Below are positions 42,415-50,927 of a stretch of 64,000 nt of DNA, piece after piece. Every line of letters begins with the position of its first letter. Position 1 is the stretch's first letter. The notes under the pieces are model-generated. The model was not told the DNA's origin and did not search any database. It was given only the letters and a program-made list of their open reading frames with translations. Made by a program: the position numbers and the translations under genes. Source of the stretch: Actinoplanes italicus (GTDB lineage: Bacteria > Actinomycetota > Actinomycetes > Mycobacteriales > Micromonosporaceae); NCBI RefSeq assembly GCF_003001815.1, contig NZ_PVMZ01000029.1, forward strand, positions 1-64,000, written 5' to 3'.

Positions 42415-43467
42415 ATGGTGGGGTTGCGGCGGGTACTCGAACCGGTCGGCGTGCTGCCGCAGGCGGCGTGGAAGCTTGATGCGTCGCCGGAGATCGGGCC
42501 CGATGAGACGCGGATCCGGGTGCAGCGGCTCAACCTCGACGCCGCCAGTTATCGGCAGCTGGCCGAGAAGCATGCGCACAACGGGGACGCGATCCGCGCC
42601 GAGGTGCTCGACATCGTCGGCACGCGCGGCAAGATGCACAATCCGGTCACCGGTTCGGGCGGGATGCTGATCGGGATCGTCGAGCAGGTCGGGCCGGAGT
42701 CGCCGCTGCCCGTCAAGCCGGGCGACCGGGTGGCCACGCTGGTGTCGCTGACGCTGACGCCGCTGCGGATCACCGACGGGCTGGCCGCGTGGGACGGGCT
42801 CAGCGAGCAGGTGCCGGCCGAGGGGACGGCGATTCTCTTCGGGCGTTCGATCGTCGGGGTGCTGCCGGACGATCTGCCGCCTGAGCTGGCGCTCGCGGTC
42901 TACGACGTGTGCGGGGCGCCGGCGCTGACCGACCGGGTGGTGCGCGGGCATCACAAGTGGCGCGGGCAGGCGAGCGCGGAGGCCGGTGAGGACGCCGGGC
43001 GGGTGACCGTGGCGGTGCTCGGGGGCGCCGGGAAGAGCGGGTCCCTGACTCTTGCCGCCGCGAGGCGCGCGGGTGCCCGTACCAAGGCGGTCGTCGTCAA
43101 CGAGGCCGAGCGGGACGCGCTGATCAAAGCCGGGCTTGCCGACGAGGTCGCGATTGCCGACGCCCGCGACCCGGTAGCGGTGAGTGAGGCCGTGGGGGAA
43201 CCGGCCGACGTGACCGTCGTCTGCGTGGACGTGCCCGGATGCGAGCACGGCGCGATCCTGGCGACCGCCGGGGGCGGCACCGTGATCTTCTTCTCGATGG
43301 CGACGAGCTTCCCGGCCGCCGCGCTCGGCGCCGAGGGGCTGGCCGCCGACGTGACGATGCTCATCGGTAACGGGTACGTGCCTGGTCACGCCGATTTCGC
43401 GGTGGATCTGCTGCGTCAGGTTCCCGCGGTCCGGGAGTTGTTCGAGGCCCGGCTGGCGGCAGACTGA
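42415..43467 (+). CDS. kdd: L-erythro-3,5-diaminohexanoate dehydrogenase
   Basis: Oxidises 3,5-diaminohexanoate to 5-amino-3-oxohexanoate and ammonia with NAD(P)+. The 350-residue protein has a Rossmann stretch VTVAVLGGAGKSGSLTLAAARRAGA and the conserved Kdd region LNLDAASYRQLAEKH, then MHNPVTGSGGMLIG. The start at ATG 42415 is chosen because GAGGAG lies 7 nt upstream; an in-frame GTG at 42391 has no ribosome site. It is the first gene of the rightward kam operon, and the next ATG follows 5 bp after its stop. Confidence 0.9.
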   Translation: MVGLRRVLEPVGVLPQAAWKLDASPEIGPDETRIRVQRLNLDAASYRQLAEKHAHNGDAIRAEVLDIVGTRGKMHNPVTGSGGMLIGIVEQVGPESPLPVKPGDRVATLVSLTLTPLRITDGLAAWDGLSEQVPAEGTAILFGRSIVGVLPDDLPPELALAVYDVCGAPALTDRVVRGHHKWRGQASAEAGEDAGRVTVAVLGGAGKSGSLTLAAARRAGARTKAVVVNEAERDALIKAGLADEVAIADARDPVAVSEAVGEPADVTVVCVDVPGCEHGAILATAGGGTVIFFSMATSFPAAALGAEGLAADVTMLIGNGYVPGHADFAVDLLRQVPAVRELFEARLAAD

Positions 43468-43472
43468 CGGTC

Positions 43473-45011
43473 ATGACGAACACTCCCTCGGTCCGCTACG
43501 TCAACGGCCGCTTCTACTCGGCTGCGGAACCCCGCGCCACCGCCATGGTCACCAGCGGCGACACGATCGCCTGGCTGGGAGACTCCGCCGACGCCCCGTC
43601 CGCCGACGTGACCGTCGACCTGGACGGCGCTCTGGTCACGCCCGCTTTCGTGGACGCGCATCTGCACGCCACCGACACGGGTCTGGCGTTCGACGGCCTG
43701 GATCTGTCGGTGGTGCGGTCGCCGGGTGAGCTGCTGGAGCGGGTGGCGGCGTTCGCGGCGACGCGGCCGGCCGACGGGGTGGTGCACGGGCACGGCTGGG
43801 ACGAGTCGACGTGGTCGGATCAGACGCCGCCGAGCGCGGCTGAGCTGGAGCGGGCGGCGGCGGGCCGGCGGGTGTATCTGTCGCAGGCGTCGGTGCATTC
43901 GGCGCTGGCGTCGTCGTCGCTGCTGCCGGCGGCGCTCGGGGTGGACGGCTACGACGAGTCCGGGTGGGTGAAGGAGGCGGCCCACCATGCGGTACGCGCG
44001 GTCGCGCTGGGCTCGCTGACGGCGGCGCAGCGGACCACGGCGCAGACGACGGCGCTGCGCCGGGCGGCCGAGATGGGGATCGCGGCGGTGCACGAGTGCG
44101 CCGGTCCGGGCACGTCGAGCGAGGCGGACTTCGCGTCGGTGCTGGCGCTGTCCGGGCAGGGCCTGCCGCGGGTGTTCGGGTACTGGGGTGAGCTGGGCGG
44201 CGCCGAGCGGGCGCGCGAGCTGGGGGCGCACGGTGCGGCCGGTGACCTGTACGCCGACGGTGCGCTGGGTTCGCGGACGGCGTCGGTGCGGCATCCGTAT
44301 CTCGACGGCGACCACGGGTGCGGTGAGGCGTTCCTGACCGCCGAGCAGGCCGCCGCGCACCTGCTGGACTGCATCAGGGTCGGGTTCCAGGGTGGTTTCC
44401 ACGCCATCGGTGACGCCGCGATCGAGACGGTGCTGGAGGGGTTCGCGATCGCCGCGAAGAGCGTCGGGGTGGACCGGCTGCGGGAGGGTCATCACCGGAT
44501 CGAGCACGTCGAGCTGATCGACAAGGCGATGATCGCGCGGATGGTGGAGTTCGGGGTGATCGCCTCGGTGCAGCCGGTCTTCGACGCGCTGTGGGGTGGT
44601 TCGGACCGGATGTACGCGCAGCGGCTCGGTGTGGAGCGGGCGCTGGCCAGCAACCCGATCGGGGCGATGCACGCGACCGGGGTGGCGCTGGCGTTCGGGT
44701 CGGATTCGCCGGTGACGCCGCTGGACCCGTGGGCGATGGTGGTGGCGGCCGCGGCCCCGCGTAATCCGCGGTTCCGGATGACGGTGCGGTCGGCGTTCGC
44801 GGCGAGCAGCCGGGGTGGCTGGCGTGCCGCGGCGGTCGGCGGCGTGGGGGCGCTCAAGCCGGGTTCGTCGGCGACGTTCGCGGCTTGGGAGACGCCGTCG
44901 GGAGTGGTGGACGGGCTGCCGGCGGTGCTGCCGGACGTCGACGGCGTGGAGCCGGTCCGGCCGGTGTGTGTGCGCACGGTGCTGCACGGCGACACGATTT
45001 TCGAGAGGTAA
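43473..45011 (+). CDS. Amidohydrolase (YtcJ-like, metal dependent) inside the kam cluster
   Basis: A 512-residue amidohydrolase of the YtcJ/D-hydantoinase-like branch. Metal ligand motif AFVDAHLHATDTGL opens the barrel. Others: GVVHGHGWDES, GDLYADGALGSRTASVRHPY, GFHAIGDAAIE (His), HHRIEHVELID (His), and LAFGSDSPVTPLDPW (Asp). It has no known step in lysine fermentation. It may deacylate an N-acyl lysine or amino-acid derivative to feed the pathway. It is embedded in the operon between kdd and kamD, 5 and 15 bp from its neighbours, so co-expression is certain enough. Confidence 0.87.
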   Translation: MTNTPSVRYVNGRFYSAAEPRATAMVTSGDTIAWLGDSADAPSADVTVDLDGALVTPAFVDAHLHATDTGLAFDGLDLSVVRSPGELLERVAAFAATRPADGVVHGHGWDESTWSDQTPPSAAELERAAAGRRVYLSQASVHSALASSSLLPAALGVDGYDESGWVKEAAHHAVRAVALGSLTAAQRTTAQTTALRRAAEMGIAAVHECAGPGTSSEADFASVLALSGQGLPRVFGYWGELGGAERARELGAHGAAGDLYADGALGSRTASVRHPYLDGDHGCGEAFLTAEQAAAHLLDCIRVGFQGGFHAIGDAAIETVLEGFAIAAKSVGVDRLREGHHRIEHVELIDKAMIARMVEFGVIASVQPVFDALWGGSDRMYAQRLGVERALASNPIGAMHATGVALAFGSDSPVTPLDPWAMVVAAAAPRNPRFRMTVRSAFAASSRGGWRAAAVGGVGALKPGSSATFAAWETPSGVVDGLPAVLPDVDGVEPVRPVCVRTVLHGDTIFER

Positions 45012-45026
45012 CAGGAGGCGTTTTCG

Positions 45027-46559
45027 TTGGCCGGGAAGCTGGATCTGGATGCGGCCGTGGTCGCGCGGGCAAGGGAGCTCGCCGCACGGGCGGGGCGGCC
45101 GGTGGTCGACCTGGCGCGGTCGCACACCACCGTGTCGGTGGAGCGTGCGGTGCTGCGGCTGGCGGGGGTGACCGGCGCTGACCCGGATGGCATCCCGTGG
45201 GTGAACCGGCTGGTCGACGCGGTGCGTGCGGACGTCGGGCTCGGTCACGGGGTGGCCGTCCCGGTGTTCCACGCGATGGAGACGACCGGTGTGGAGGACG
45301 TGACGGTCCTGGCGCAGAAGGCGGCGGCCGGGTCGGTGCGGTTCTCCATGCCCTCCCGTCCCGCGAAGGCGCGGCAGCGGGCCAGGCGGGCCACCGCGGC
45401 CGGGCTGAGGACGATCGACCGGCGGCGGGCCGAGCGGGACCGGCTGATCAAGCGGTTCGGCGATCCGAAGCAGCGGCCGTGGATCTACCTGATCGTCGCG
45501 ACGGGGGACATCTACGAGGACATCCCGCAGGCGCAGGCGGCGGCGCGGGCCGGGGCGGACGTGATCGCGGTGATCCGGTCGACGGGGCAGTCGCTGCTGG
45601 ACTACGTGCCGGAGGGCCCGACGCGGGAGGGGTTCGCCGGCACGTACGCCACGCAGGAGAACTTCCGGCTGATGCGGGCCGCGCTGGACGAGACGTCGAA
45701 GGAGGTGGGCCGTTACGTGCGGCTCACCAATTACGCGTCCGGGCTGTGCATGCCGGAGATGGCGACGATGGCCGGGCTGGAGCGTCTGGACATGATGCTC
45801 AACGACTCGATGTACGGGATCCTGTTCCGTGACATCAACCCGATCCGTACGTTCGTGGACCAGCGGTTCTCGCGGCAGATCCACGCCCGGGCCGGAATCA
45901 TCATCAACACCGGCGAGGACAACTACCTGACCACCGCGGACGCGGTCGACGCGGCGCACACCGTCACCGTTTCGCAGTTGATGAACGAGTACTTCGCCCA
46001 CGAGGCGGGCCTGCAGGACTGGCAGTTGGGCCTGGGGCACGCGTTCGAGATCAACCCGGAACTGCCGGAGTCGTTCCGCATGGAGCTGGCGCACGCGCTG
46101 CTCGCCCGGGAGCTCTTCCCCGACGCGCCCCTGAAGTGGATGCCGCCGACCAAGCACATGACCGGCGACGTGTTCCGCGGCAACCTGCTCGACGGCTTCT
46201 TCAACCTGGCCGGCGCACTGACCGGCCAGGGGATCCTTCTCGTCGGCATGATGACCGAGGCGGTCGTCACCCCGTGGCTCTCCGATCGGGACATCGCCCT
46301 GCAGAACGTCCGATACGTCCTGAACGGTGCCGGGAACCTGCACGAGGACTTCACACCCGGCGAGTTCATCCGCGGGCGCGCGAACCAGGTCCTGAGTGAG
46401 GCGATCGACCTGCTGGAACGGATCGTGGACGACGGCATGCTCAACGCGATCGCCGACGGGACGTTCGGGATCATGAAGCGGCCCGCCGACCGGGGCAAGG
46501 GCCTCGACGGCGTCTCCAAGATCGACGAGGACTACTACAACCCGGTGGTGGAGTCATGA
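45027..46559 (+). CDS. kamD: Lysine 5,6-aminomutase alpha subunit
   Basis: Larger subunit of the adenosylcobalamin- and PLP-dependent mutase that moves the terminal amino group of beta-lysine (or D-lysine) to carbon 5. The 510-residue barrel has PWIYLIVATGDIYEDIPQAQAAARAGADVIAVIRSTGQSLLDYVPEGP, a hallmark of KamD/OraE, followed by YATQENFRLMRAALDE. The start is TTG at 45027 with AGGAGG at 45012-45017. Its stop overlaps the kamE start by 4 bp (ATGA). Confidence 0.93.
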   Translation: MAGKLDLDAAVVARARELAARAGRPVVDLARSHTTVSVERAVLRLAGVTGADPDGIPWVNRLVDAVRADVGLGHGVAVPVFHAMETTGVEDVTVLAQKAAAGSVRFSMPSRPAKARQRARRATAAGLRTIDRRRAERDRLIKRFGDPKQRPWIYLIVATGDIYEDIPQAQAAARAGADVIAVIRSTGQSLLDYVPEGPTREGFAGTYATQENFRLMRAALDETSKEVGRYVRLTNYASGLCMPEMATMAGLERLDMMLNDSMYGILFRDINPIRTFVDQRFSRQIHARAGIIINTGEDNYLTTADAVDAAHTVTVSQLMNEYFAHEAGLQDWQLGLGHAFEINPELPESFRMELAHALLARELFPDAPLKWMPPTKHMTGDVFRGNLLDGFFNLAGALTGQGILLVGMMTEAVVTPWLSDRDIALQNVRYVLNGAGNLHEDFTPGEFIRGRANQVLSEAIDLLERIVDDGMLNAIADGTFGIMKRPADRGKGLDGVSKIDEDYYNPVVES

Positions 46560-47287
46560 TCATTCGCCCCTATGGCGACACCACGGGTGACGGCATGGTG
46601 CAGCTGTCCTTCACGCTGCCGATCCCGCACGACAAGCGGGCCGAGGGTGCCGCGCTGCAGCTGGCGAACAAGATGGGCATGGACCCCGCCATGCTGGTCC
46701 ACGCCAAGCAGATGAGTGACGATTTCACGTTCTTCGTCGTCTACGGGAAGGTCAACCATCTCGTCGACACCGACAGGGTGCAGGTCGTCGAGCGCGACTA
46801 TCCGCTGCTGAGCGCCAAGGAGGTCAACGCGGCGATCAAGCGGGGCCTGCGGCGGCGGCTCAACGTGGTCGGCGCCTGCATCGGCACCGACGCGCACACC
46901 GTCGGCATCGACGCGATCCTCAACCTCAAGGGCATCGCGGGGGAGAAGGGCCTGGAGTACTACTCGGAGCTGTCGGTCACCAACATGGGCGCGCAGGTGT
47001 CGGTGCCCGACCTGGTGGAGACGGCCCGGGAGAAGAAGGCCGACGCGGTGCTGGTCTCCCAGGTGGTGACCCAGCGCGACGCGCACCTGCAGAACACGCG
47101 GGCCATGTCGGCGGCGTTCCGGGAGGCGCTGCCGGCCGGGAAACGGCCGCTGCTGATCGTCGGCGGGCCGCGGTTCGACGAGCTGATGACCGGTGAGCTG
47201 GGCGTCGACCGGATCTTCAGCCGTGGCACCACGCCCCGCGAGGTCGCCTCCTATCTCGTCCACGCCCTCGTCGGGAGCTCGAAATGA
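46556..47287 (+). CDS. kamE: Lysine 5,6-aminomutase beta subunit
   Basis: The cobalamin-binding subunit, 243 residues. The base-off B12 motif DxHxxG is Asp112-Ala-His114-x2-Gly117 in GTDAHTVGIDAIL. Lys125 in NLKGIAGEKGLEYYSE lies 11 residues after the His, the same spacing as the PLP lysine of the characterised clostridial enzyme. The N-terminal part is the small dimer-forming lobe. It starts by ATGA overlap with kamD and its stop overlaps the next start. So the mutase pair looks catalytically complete. Confidence 0.94.
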   Translation: MIIRPYGDTTGDGMVQLSFTLPIPHDKRAEGAALQLANKMGMDPAMLVHAKQMSDDFTFFVVYGKVNHLVDTDRVQVVERDYPLLSAKEVNAAIKRGLRRRLNVVGACIGTDAHTVGIDAILNLKGIAGEKGLEYYSELSVTNMGAQVSVPDLVETAREKKADAVLVSQVVTQRDAHLQNTRAMSAAFREALPAGKRPLLIVGGPRFDELMTGELGVDRIFSRGTTPREVASYLVHALVGSSK

Positions 47288-47697
47288 TCACTGTGACGCA
47301 TCGCCGGTACGTGCCCTACTCGCACGCCCACTACGCCGGGAACCTGGTCGACGGGGCGTACTCGCTCGCGGCGTTCGGGGACGTGGCCACCGAGATCTGC
47401 ATCCGGCTCGACGGCGACGAGGGGCTGTTCGCGTCCTACGACGACGTGCAGTTCAAGGCGCCGGTGCGGGCCGGGGACGTGCTGGAGATCAGCGGGACCG
47501 TGACGAGGACAGGCACGAGGTCCCGCAAAATCGCGTTCGAGGTGCGGGTGGTGTGCCGGGGCACGTCGGGTTCGGCGGCCGAGGTCCTGGCTGAGCCGAT
47601 CGTGGCGACCACCGCGGTGGGCACGGTCGTGGTGCCGCCGAAGCCGATCGGTGAGGCCGCCGCGGAAGACGCGGCCGGGGTGCCGCCGAAGCCGTGA
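47284..47697 (+). CDS. kal: 3-aminobutyryl-CoA ammonia-lyase (hotdog fold)
   Basis: Removes ammonia from 3-aminobutyryl-CoA to give crotonyl-CoA. A 137-residue hotdog protein: RRYVPYSHAHYAGNLVDGAYSLAAFGDVATEICIRLDGDEGLFASYDDVQFKAPVRAGDVLEISGTVTRTGTRSRKI. YAGNLVDGA and the DV-Q-F-KAP-V-AGD stretch match Kal. The last 20 residues (VPPKPIGEAAAEDAAGVPPKP) form a short repeat tail unlike the family. Both ends overlap neighbours by 4 bp. Confidence 0.9.
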   Translation: MITVTHRRYVPYSHAHYAGNLVDGAYSLAAFGDVATEICIRLDGDEGLFASYDDVQFKAPVRAGDVLEISGTVTRTGTRSRKIAFEVRVVCRGTSGSAAEVLAEPIVATTAVGTVVVPPKPIGEAAAEDAAGVPPKP

Positions 47698-48905
47698 CGA
47701 CCGCCGTCTGTGTGGACGTCGGGTCGACGTACACGAAAGCCGCCCTGATCGATCTGGACGGTGCGGAACTGGTCCGCCGGGCGGAAGTGCCGACCACGTC
47801 CTCCACGGACGTCCTGGAAGGTCTGGACGCCGCCGTCACGGCCGTGGGTGGCGGCGACGAGCTTTACGTCTGTTCCTCGGCCGGCGGCGGTCTGCGTCTG
47901 GCGGTGATCGGCTACGAGCGTCTGGTCACCGCCGAGGCCGGGCACCGGGTGGGGTTGTCGGCCGGGGCACAGGTGGTGCACGTGGCCGCCGGGCCGATGA
48001 CCGGTCCCGATCTGACCCGGCTGCGCGCCGCCCGGCCGGACGTGCTACTGCTGGCCGGCGGCACCGACGGCGGCGACGCCGAAACCCTTCTGCACAACGC
48101 GCGGCGGCTGTCCGCGGCCCGGATCCGCATTCCGGTGGTTCTGGCGGGCAATTCGGCTGTACGGGAGGACGCGCTCACACTTCTGCGGGGCAGGGGAGTG
48201 CCGGTTACGGCCGCGGCGAACGTGCTGCCGCGCATCGGCGTGCTCGACCCGCTGCCGGCCCGCGCCGCGATCCGTGACGTGTTCCTGCGGCACGTGATCG
48301 GCGGCAAACGCCTGTCGCGGGGCACCCGGTTCACCCGGCTGGTGCGTGCCGCCACCCCGGACGCCGTGCTGGCCGGGGTGGAGACGCTCGCCGACGCGAC
48401 CGGGTACGGGATCCTGGTCGTCGACGTGGGCGGCGCGACCACCGACGTGTACTCGGCGCTCGTGCCGGACGCGGAGGCGGAGACCGGGCCGCGCCGTGAC
48501 GTGGCCGGCACCCTGTGGCGGTCGCGGACCGTGGAGGGTGACCTCGGGGTGGCCGTCGGCGCCGACGGCACCCGGGCGGCCGCCGTGGCCGAGAAACTGC
48601 CCGCCCCGGACGGCGATCGGGAACTCGCGTCGGCGGCCGCCGTCGTGGCGATGCGGCGGCACGCGCGCGGCCGTCCCGGGCTACGTGACGTACGTCTCGT
48701 CATCGGATCCGGCGGGGTGTTGCGCCACGGCGGCGGCGAGCGGGTCCTGCAGGCGGTGCTCTCCGATGTGGGCGGTGGCTGGGCGCCCCCTGAGCAGGCC
48801 CGCGCCGTGGTTGATCAGCAGTACGTCCTCGCCGCCGCGGGTCTGCTCGCGGCCGATCATCCGGGCGTCGCGGCCCGGCTGCTGGGTAACTCGATCAGGT
48901 ACTGA
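47694..48905 (+). CDS. MutL/GlmL-type ATPase, probable aminomutase reactivase
   Basis: A 403-residue ASKHA-fold ATPase. The phosphate-1 loop is AVCVDVGSTYTKAALIDLDG and the second is ILVVDVGGATTDVYSAL. GlmL/MutL proteins accompany B12 mutases such as glutamate mutase and are thought to swap damaged cobalamin. Here it is the last gene of the kam operon, coupled by a 4-bp overlap with kal, so it should serve KamDE. Substrate-specific function is inferred from position. Confidence 0.88.
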   Translation: MTTAVCVDVGSTYTKAALIDLDGAELVRRAEVPTTSSTDVLEGLDAAVTAVGGGDELYVCSSAGGGLRLAVIGYERLVTAEAGHRVGLSAGAQVVHVAAGPMTGPDLTRLRAARPDVLLLAGGTDGGDAETLLHNARRLSAARIRIPVVLAGNSAVREDALTLLRGRGVPVTAAANVLPRIGVLDPLPARAAIRDVFLRHVIGGKRLSRGTRFTRLVRAATPDAVLAGVETLADATGYGILVVDVGGATTDVYSALVPDAEAETGPRRDVAGTLWRSRTVEGDLGVAVGADGTRAAAVAEKLPAPDGDRELASAAAVVAMRRHARGRPGLRDVRLVIGSGGVLRHGGGERVLQAVLSDVGGGWAPPEQARAVVDQQYVLAAAGLLAADHPGVAARLLGNSIRY

Positions 48906-48952
48906 CGATGACACGCCGATGAATGAGACACGCCGGGACACGGGACGCCCGG

Positions 48953-48983
48953 TTGACAGACGGCCGGGGGCGGGACGTACCGT
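48953..48983 (+). promoter_or_regulatory. Sigma-70-like promoter TTGACA-N19-TACCGT
   Basis: TTGACA at 48953-48958 and TACCGT at 48978-48983, spacer 19. It is the best -35/-10 pair noted in the window and lies 48 bp after the kam operon. It is followed by no plausible start codon with a ribosome site for 300 bp, which suggests it drives an RNA. Confidence 0.5.
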
Positions 48984-48989
48984 CTTCAG

Positions 48990-49267
48990 GTCCTGTTCCA
49001 CGTGTCCTCACCCACTGGCCCGCAGTCCCCGCAGGGGTCGCGCGTTCTGCCAGGTCCAGGGGGCGGGCGACACAGACGGCACGAGGCGGGCCACGCACGG
49101 GTGGCCCCTCCGGAGGCCGGGTCCATGACCAGTAGACAACGGCACGACGCGGGCAGCCGGCACGCGGCGGGTCGGTCCGAAGGTCATGGCGAGTCCGCCG
49201 GATCACACCGGCCGTGAAGAGGGCGGAAGCACTCGAGGGGCGTGGTCGAAACTGTGACCGCGCCCCT
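48990..49267 (+). ncRNA. Candidate intergenic non-coding RNA
   Basis: From the predicted start near 48990 to the hairpin ending at 49267, about 280 nt, GC-rich with many short inverted segments (for example GCAGTCCCCGCAGGGGTCGC at 49022-49041). It lies between two plus-strand genes and ends 37 bp before the leaderless lnt start. It does not show RNase P, tmRNA or SRP RNA motifs. Its size resembles actinobacterial 6S-like RNAs such as Ms1, but I could not match a sequence. Short open frames here have poor coding character. Confidence 0.35.
49236..49267 (+). terminator. Terminator-like hairpin before lnt
   Basis: 12-bp stem: AGGGGCGTGGTC (49236-49247) with GACCGCGCCCCT (49256-49267), one T-G pair, loop GAAACTGT. 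It lies upstream of the lnt promoter box TAGCCT (49292-49297) and separates the candidate RNA from lnt. Confidence 0.55.
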
Positions 49268-49304
49268 CCGTCGTCCCTGCTCACCGGCGGGTAGCCTGCC
49301 TGGC

Positions 49305-50927
49305 GTGGAAATGACTATGCCTCCGCCGGCGCTGTCCGAGCCGGGTCCCGCGGCGCAGACGCCCGGGCCCCCGCTGCGGCTGCCGGTGGCGGTGGCCCTC
49401 GCCGTCGCCGCGGGTGCGGCCCTGCTGCTGGCCCTGCCGCCGTACGACCTGTGGTGGCTGTCCCCGGCCGGGGTGGCGCTGCTCGCCGCGGCCGTGCACC
49501 GGCGGCGTCTGCGGGCCGGTCTCGGTCTCGGCTTCCTCGCCGGGCTGGCGCTGTTCGTGCCCCTGCTCGACTGGACCGCGATCGCCGCCGGCTGGCTGCC
49601 CTGGATGATCCTGTCCTTGTCGCAGGCCTTCTACGTGGGTCTGGCCGGGCTGGCGGGATCGTGGCTGTCGCCGGTCGCCGACCGGTGGCGGGCGTCGTGG
49701 CCGCTGCTGACCGGCCTGATCTGGACCACGCAGGAGTTCCTGCGCGACCGGACCCCCTTCGGCGGCTTCCCGTGGGGCAGGCTCGCGTTCAGCCAGGGCG
49801 ACGCGCCGGTGCTGCGGCTGGCCGCGTGGGGCGGCGCCCCGCTGGTCACGTTCGTCGTGGCCGTCACCGGCGGCGCCCTCGTCGCGCTGGCCTGGCGGCG
49901 CTGGACGAGGGCCGGTCTGCTCGGCGCCGCCGGATTCGCGGCCGTGGCGGTCGTGCTGACCCTCGCCCCCGCGGCCGTGCCGCTGACCGCACCGGCCGGT
50001 GCGTCCACCACCGTCGCGATCGTGCAGGGCAACGTGCCGCGGCTCGGCCTGGACTTCAACGCCCAGCGGCGGGCCGTGCTCGACAACCACGTCAACGCCA
50101 CCCTCGGCCTGGCCGCCGACGTAGCCGCCGGAAAGCAGAAGCAGCCCGGCCTGGTCGTCTGGCCGGAGAACTCCAGCGACATCGACCCGCTGCGCAACGA
50201 CGACGCGGCCGCCCTGATCCAGTCCGCCGCCGACGCGATCAACGCGCCGATCCTGGTCGGCACCCTGCAGCGCACCGACGTGGACGGCGACTTCTACAAC
50301 GTGGGCATCCTGTGGCGCCCCGGCGGCGCCGGCCCGGACCTGGACCAGCAGTACGCCAAACGCCACCCGGTGCCGTTCGCCGAGTACATGCCGCTGCGCC
50401 CGATCGCCCGGCTCGTCAGCGACAAGGTCGACCTGGTCCGCAACATGCTCGCCGGCGACCGGCCGGGCGTCGTCGACACCGGCGCGGCCGTGCTCGGCGA
50501 CGTGATCTGCTTCGAGGTCGCCTACGACGACATCGTCCGCGACACGGTCGTCGGCGGCGCGCAGATCCTCGCCGTACAGACCAACAACGCCACCTTCAAC
50601 GAGGCCGAGGCGCGCCAGCAGCTGGCCATGGTCCGGCTGCGTGCCGTCGAGCACGGCCGGGAGGCGCTCATGGTCTCCACGGTCGGTGTGTCCGGCTTTG
50701 TGGATGCCCAAGGTGCTGTATACGGTTCGACCGGTTTCAACACCGCTGCGGTGGTGGTGCGTGACATGCGACTGGACGGACCCAGTACGCTGGCGACTCG
50801 TTCGGGCATCTGGCCCGAGGTGTCGATCGTCTTTGGTACGGTCGTCGCCCTCCTAGTCGCGCTGCCCCTGCGCCGCCGGCGGGCGATAATCGACAGTGGC
50901 GACGTGACGGGTTCGGAGGAACGGTGA
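49305..50927 (+). CDS. lnt: Apolipoprotein N-acyltransferase
   Basis: Adds the third acyl chain to the N-terminal Cys of lipoproteins at the membrane. About 540 residues: five or six N-terminal helices, then a nitrilase domain with Glu (VVWPENSSDIDPL), Lys (YAKRHPVPFAEYMPLRP) and Cys (AVLGDVICFEVAYDDIVRD), the E-K-C triad complete. A final membrane helix (VSIVFGTVVALLVALPL) closes it. GTG 49305 is chosen: TAGCCT is 7 nt upstream, a leaderless start. The stop overlaps the ppm1 start. In mycobacteria the two are one fused protein. Confidence 0.93.
   Translation: MEMTMPPPALSEPGPAAQTPGPPLRLPVAVALAVAAGAALLLALPPYDLWWLSPAGVALLAAAVHRRRLRAGLGLGFLAGLALFVPLLDWTAIAAGWLPWMILSLSQAFYVGLAGLAGSWLSPVADRWRASWPLLTGLIWTTQEFLRDRTPFGGFPWGRLAFSQGDAPVLRLAAWGGAPLVTFVVAVTGGALVALAWRRWTRAGLLGAAGFAAVAVVLTLAPAAVPLTAPAGASTTVAIVQGNVPRLGLDFNAQRRAVLDNHVNATLGLAADVAAGKQKQPGLVVWPENSSDIDPLRNDDAAALIQSAADAINAPILVGTLQRTDVDGDFYNVGILWRPGGAGPDLDQQYAKRHPVPFAEYMPLRPIARLVSDKVDLVRNMLAGDRPGVVDTGAAVLGDVICFEVAYDDIVRDTVVGGAQILAVQTNNATFNEAEARQQLAMVRLRAVEHGREALMVSTVGVSGFVDAQGAVYGSTGFNTAAVVVRDMRLDGPSTLATRSGIWPEVSIVFGTVVALLVALPLRRRRAIIDSGDVTGSEER

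Noticed and set aside
43416..46343. 975-residue open frame antisense to kdd-amidohydrolase-kamD
   Set aside because: Covers three well-supported plus-strand genes and shows Arg/His/Pro-rich shadow composition.
45012..46559. Ornithine 4,5-aminomutase (OraE/OraS) as identity of the kamD/kamE pair
   Set aside because: Ornithine mutase has a small S subunit and a large B12 subunit; here the B12 motif is in the small 243-residue subunit and kamA, kdd and kal are alongside.
48923..49217. Small open frames of 70-71 residues in the kam-lnt gap
   Set aside because: Arg/Gly/Pro-rich with no ribosome site; a non-coding transcript fits the promoter and hairpin better.
48990..49267. RNase P RNA, tmRNA or SRP RNA identity for the candidate transcript
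   Set aside because: The hallmark segments of those RNAs (for example GAGGAAAGTCC or the GGAA tetraloop helix of SRP RNA) were looked for and not seen.
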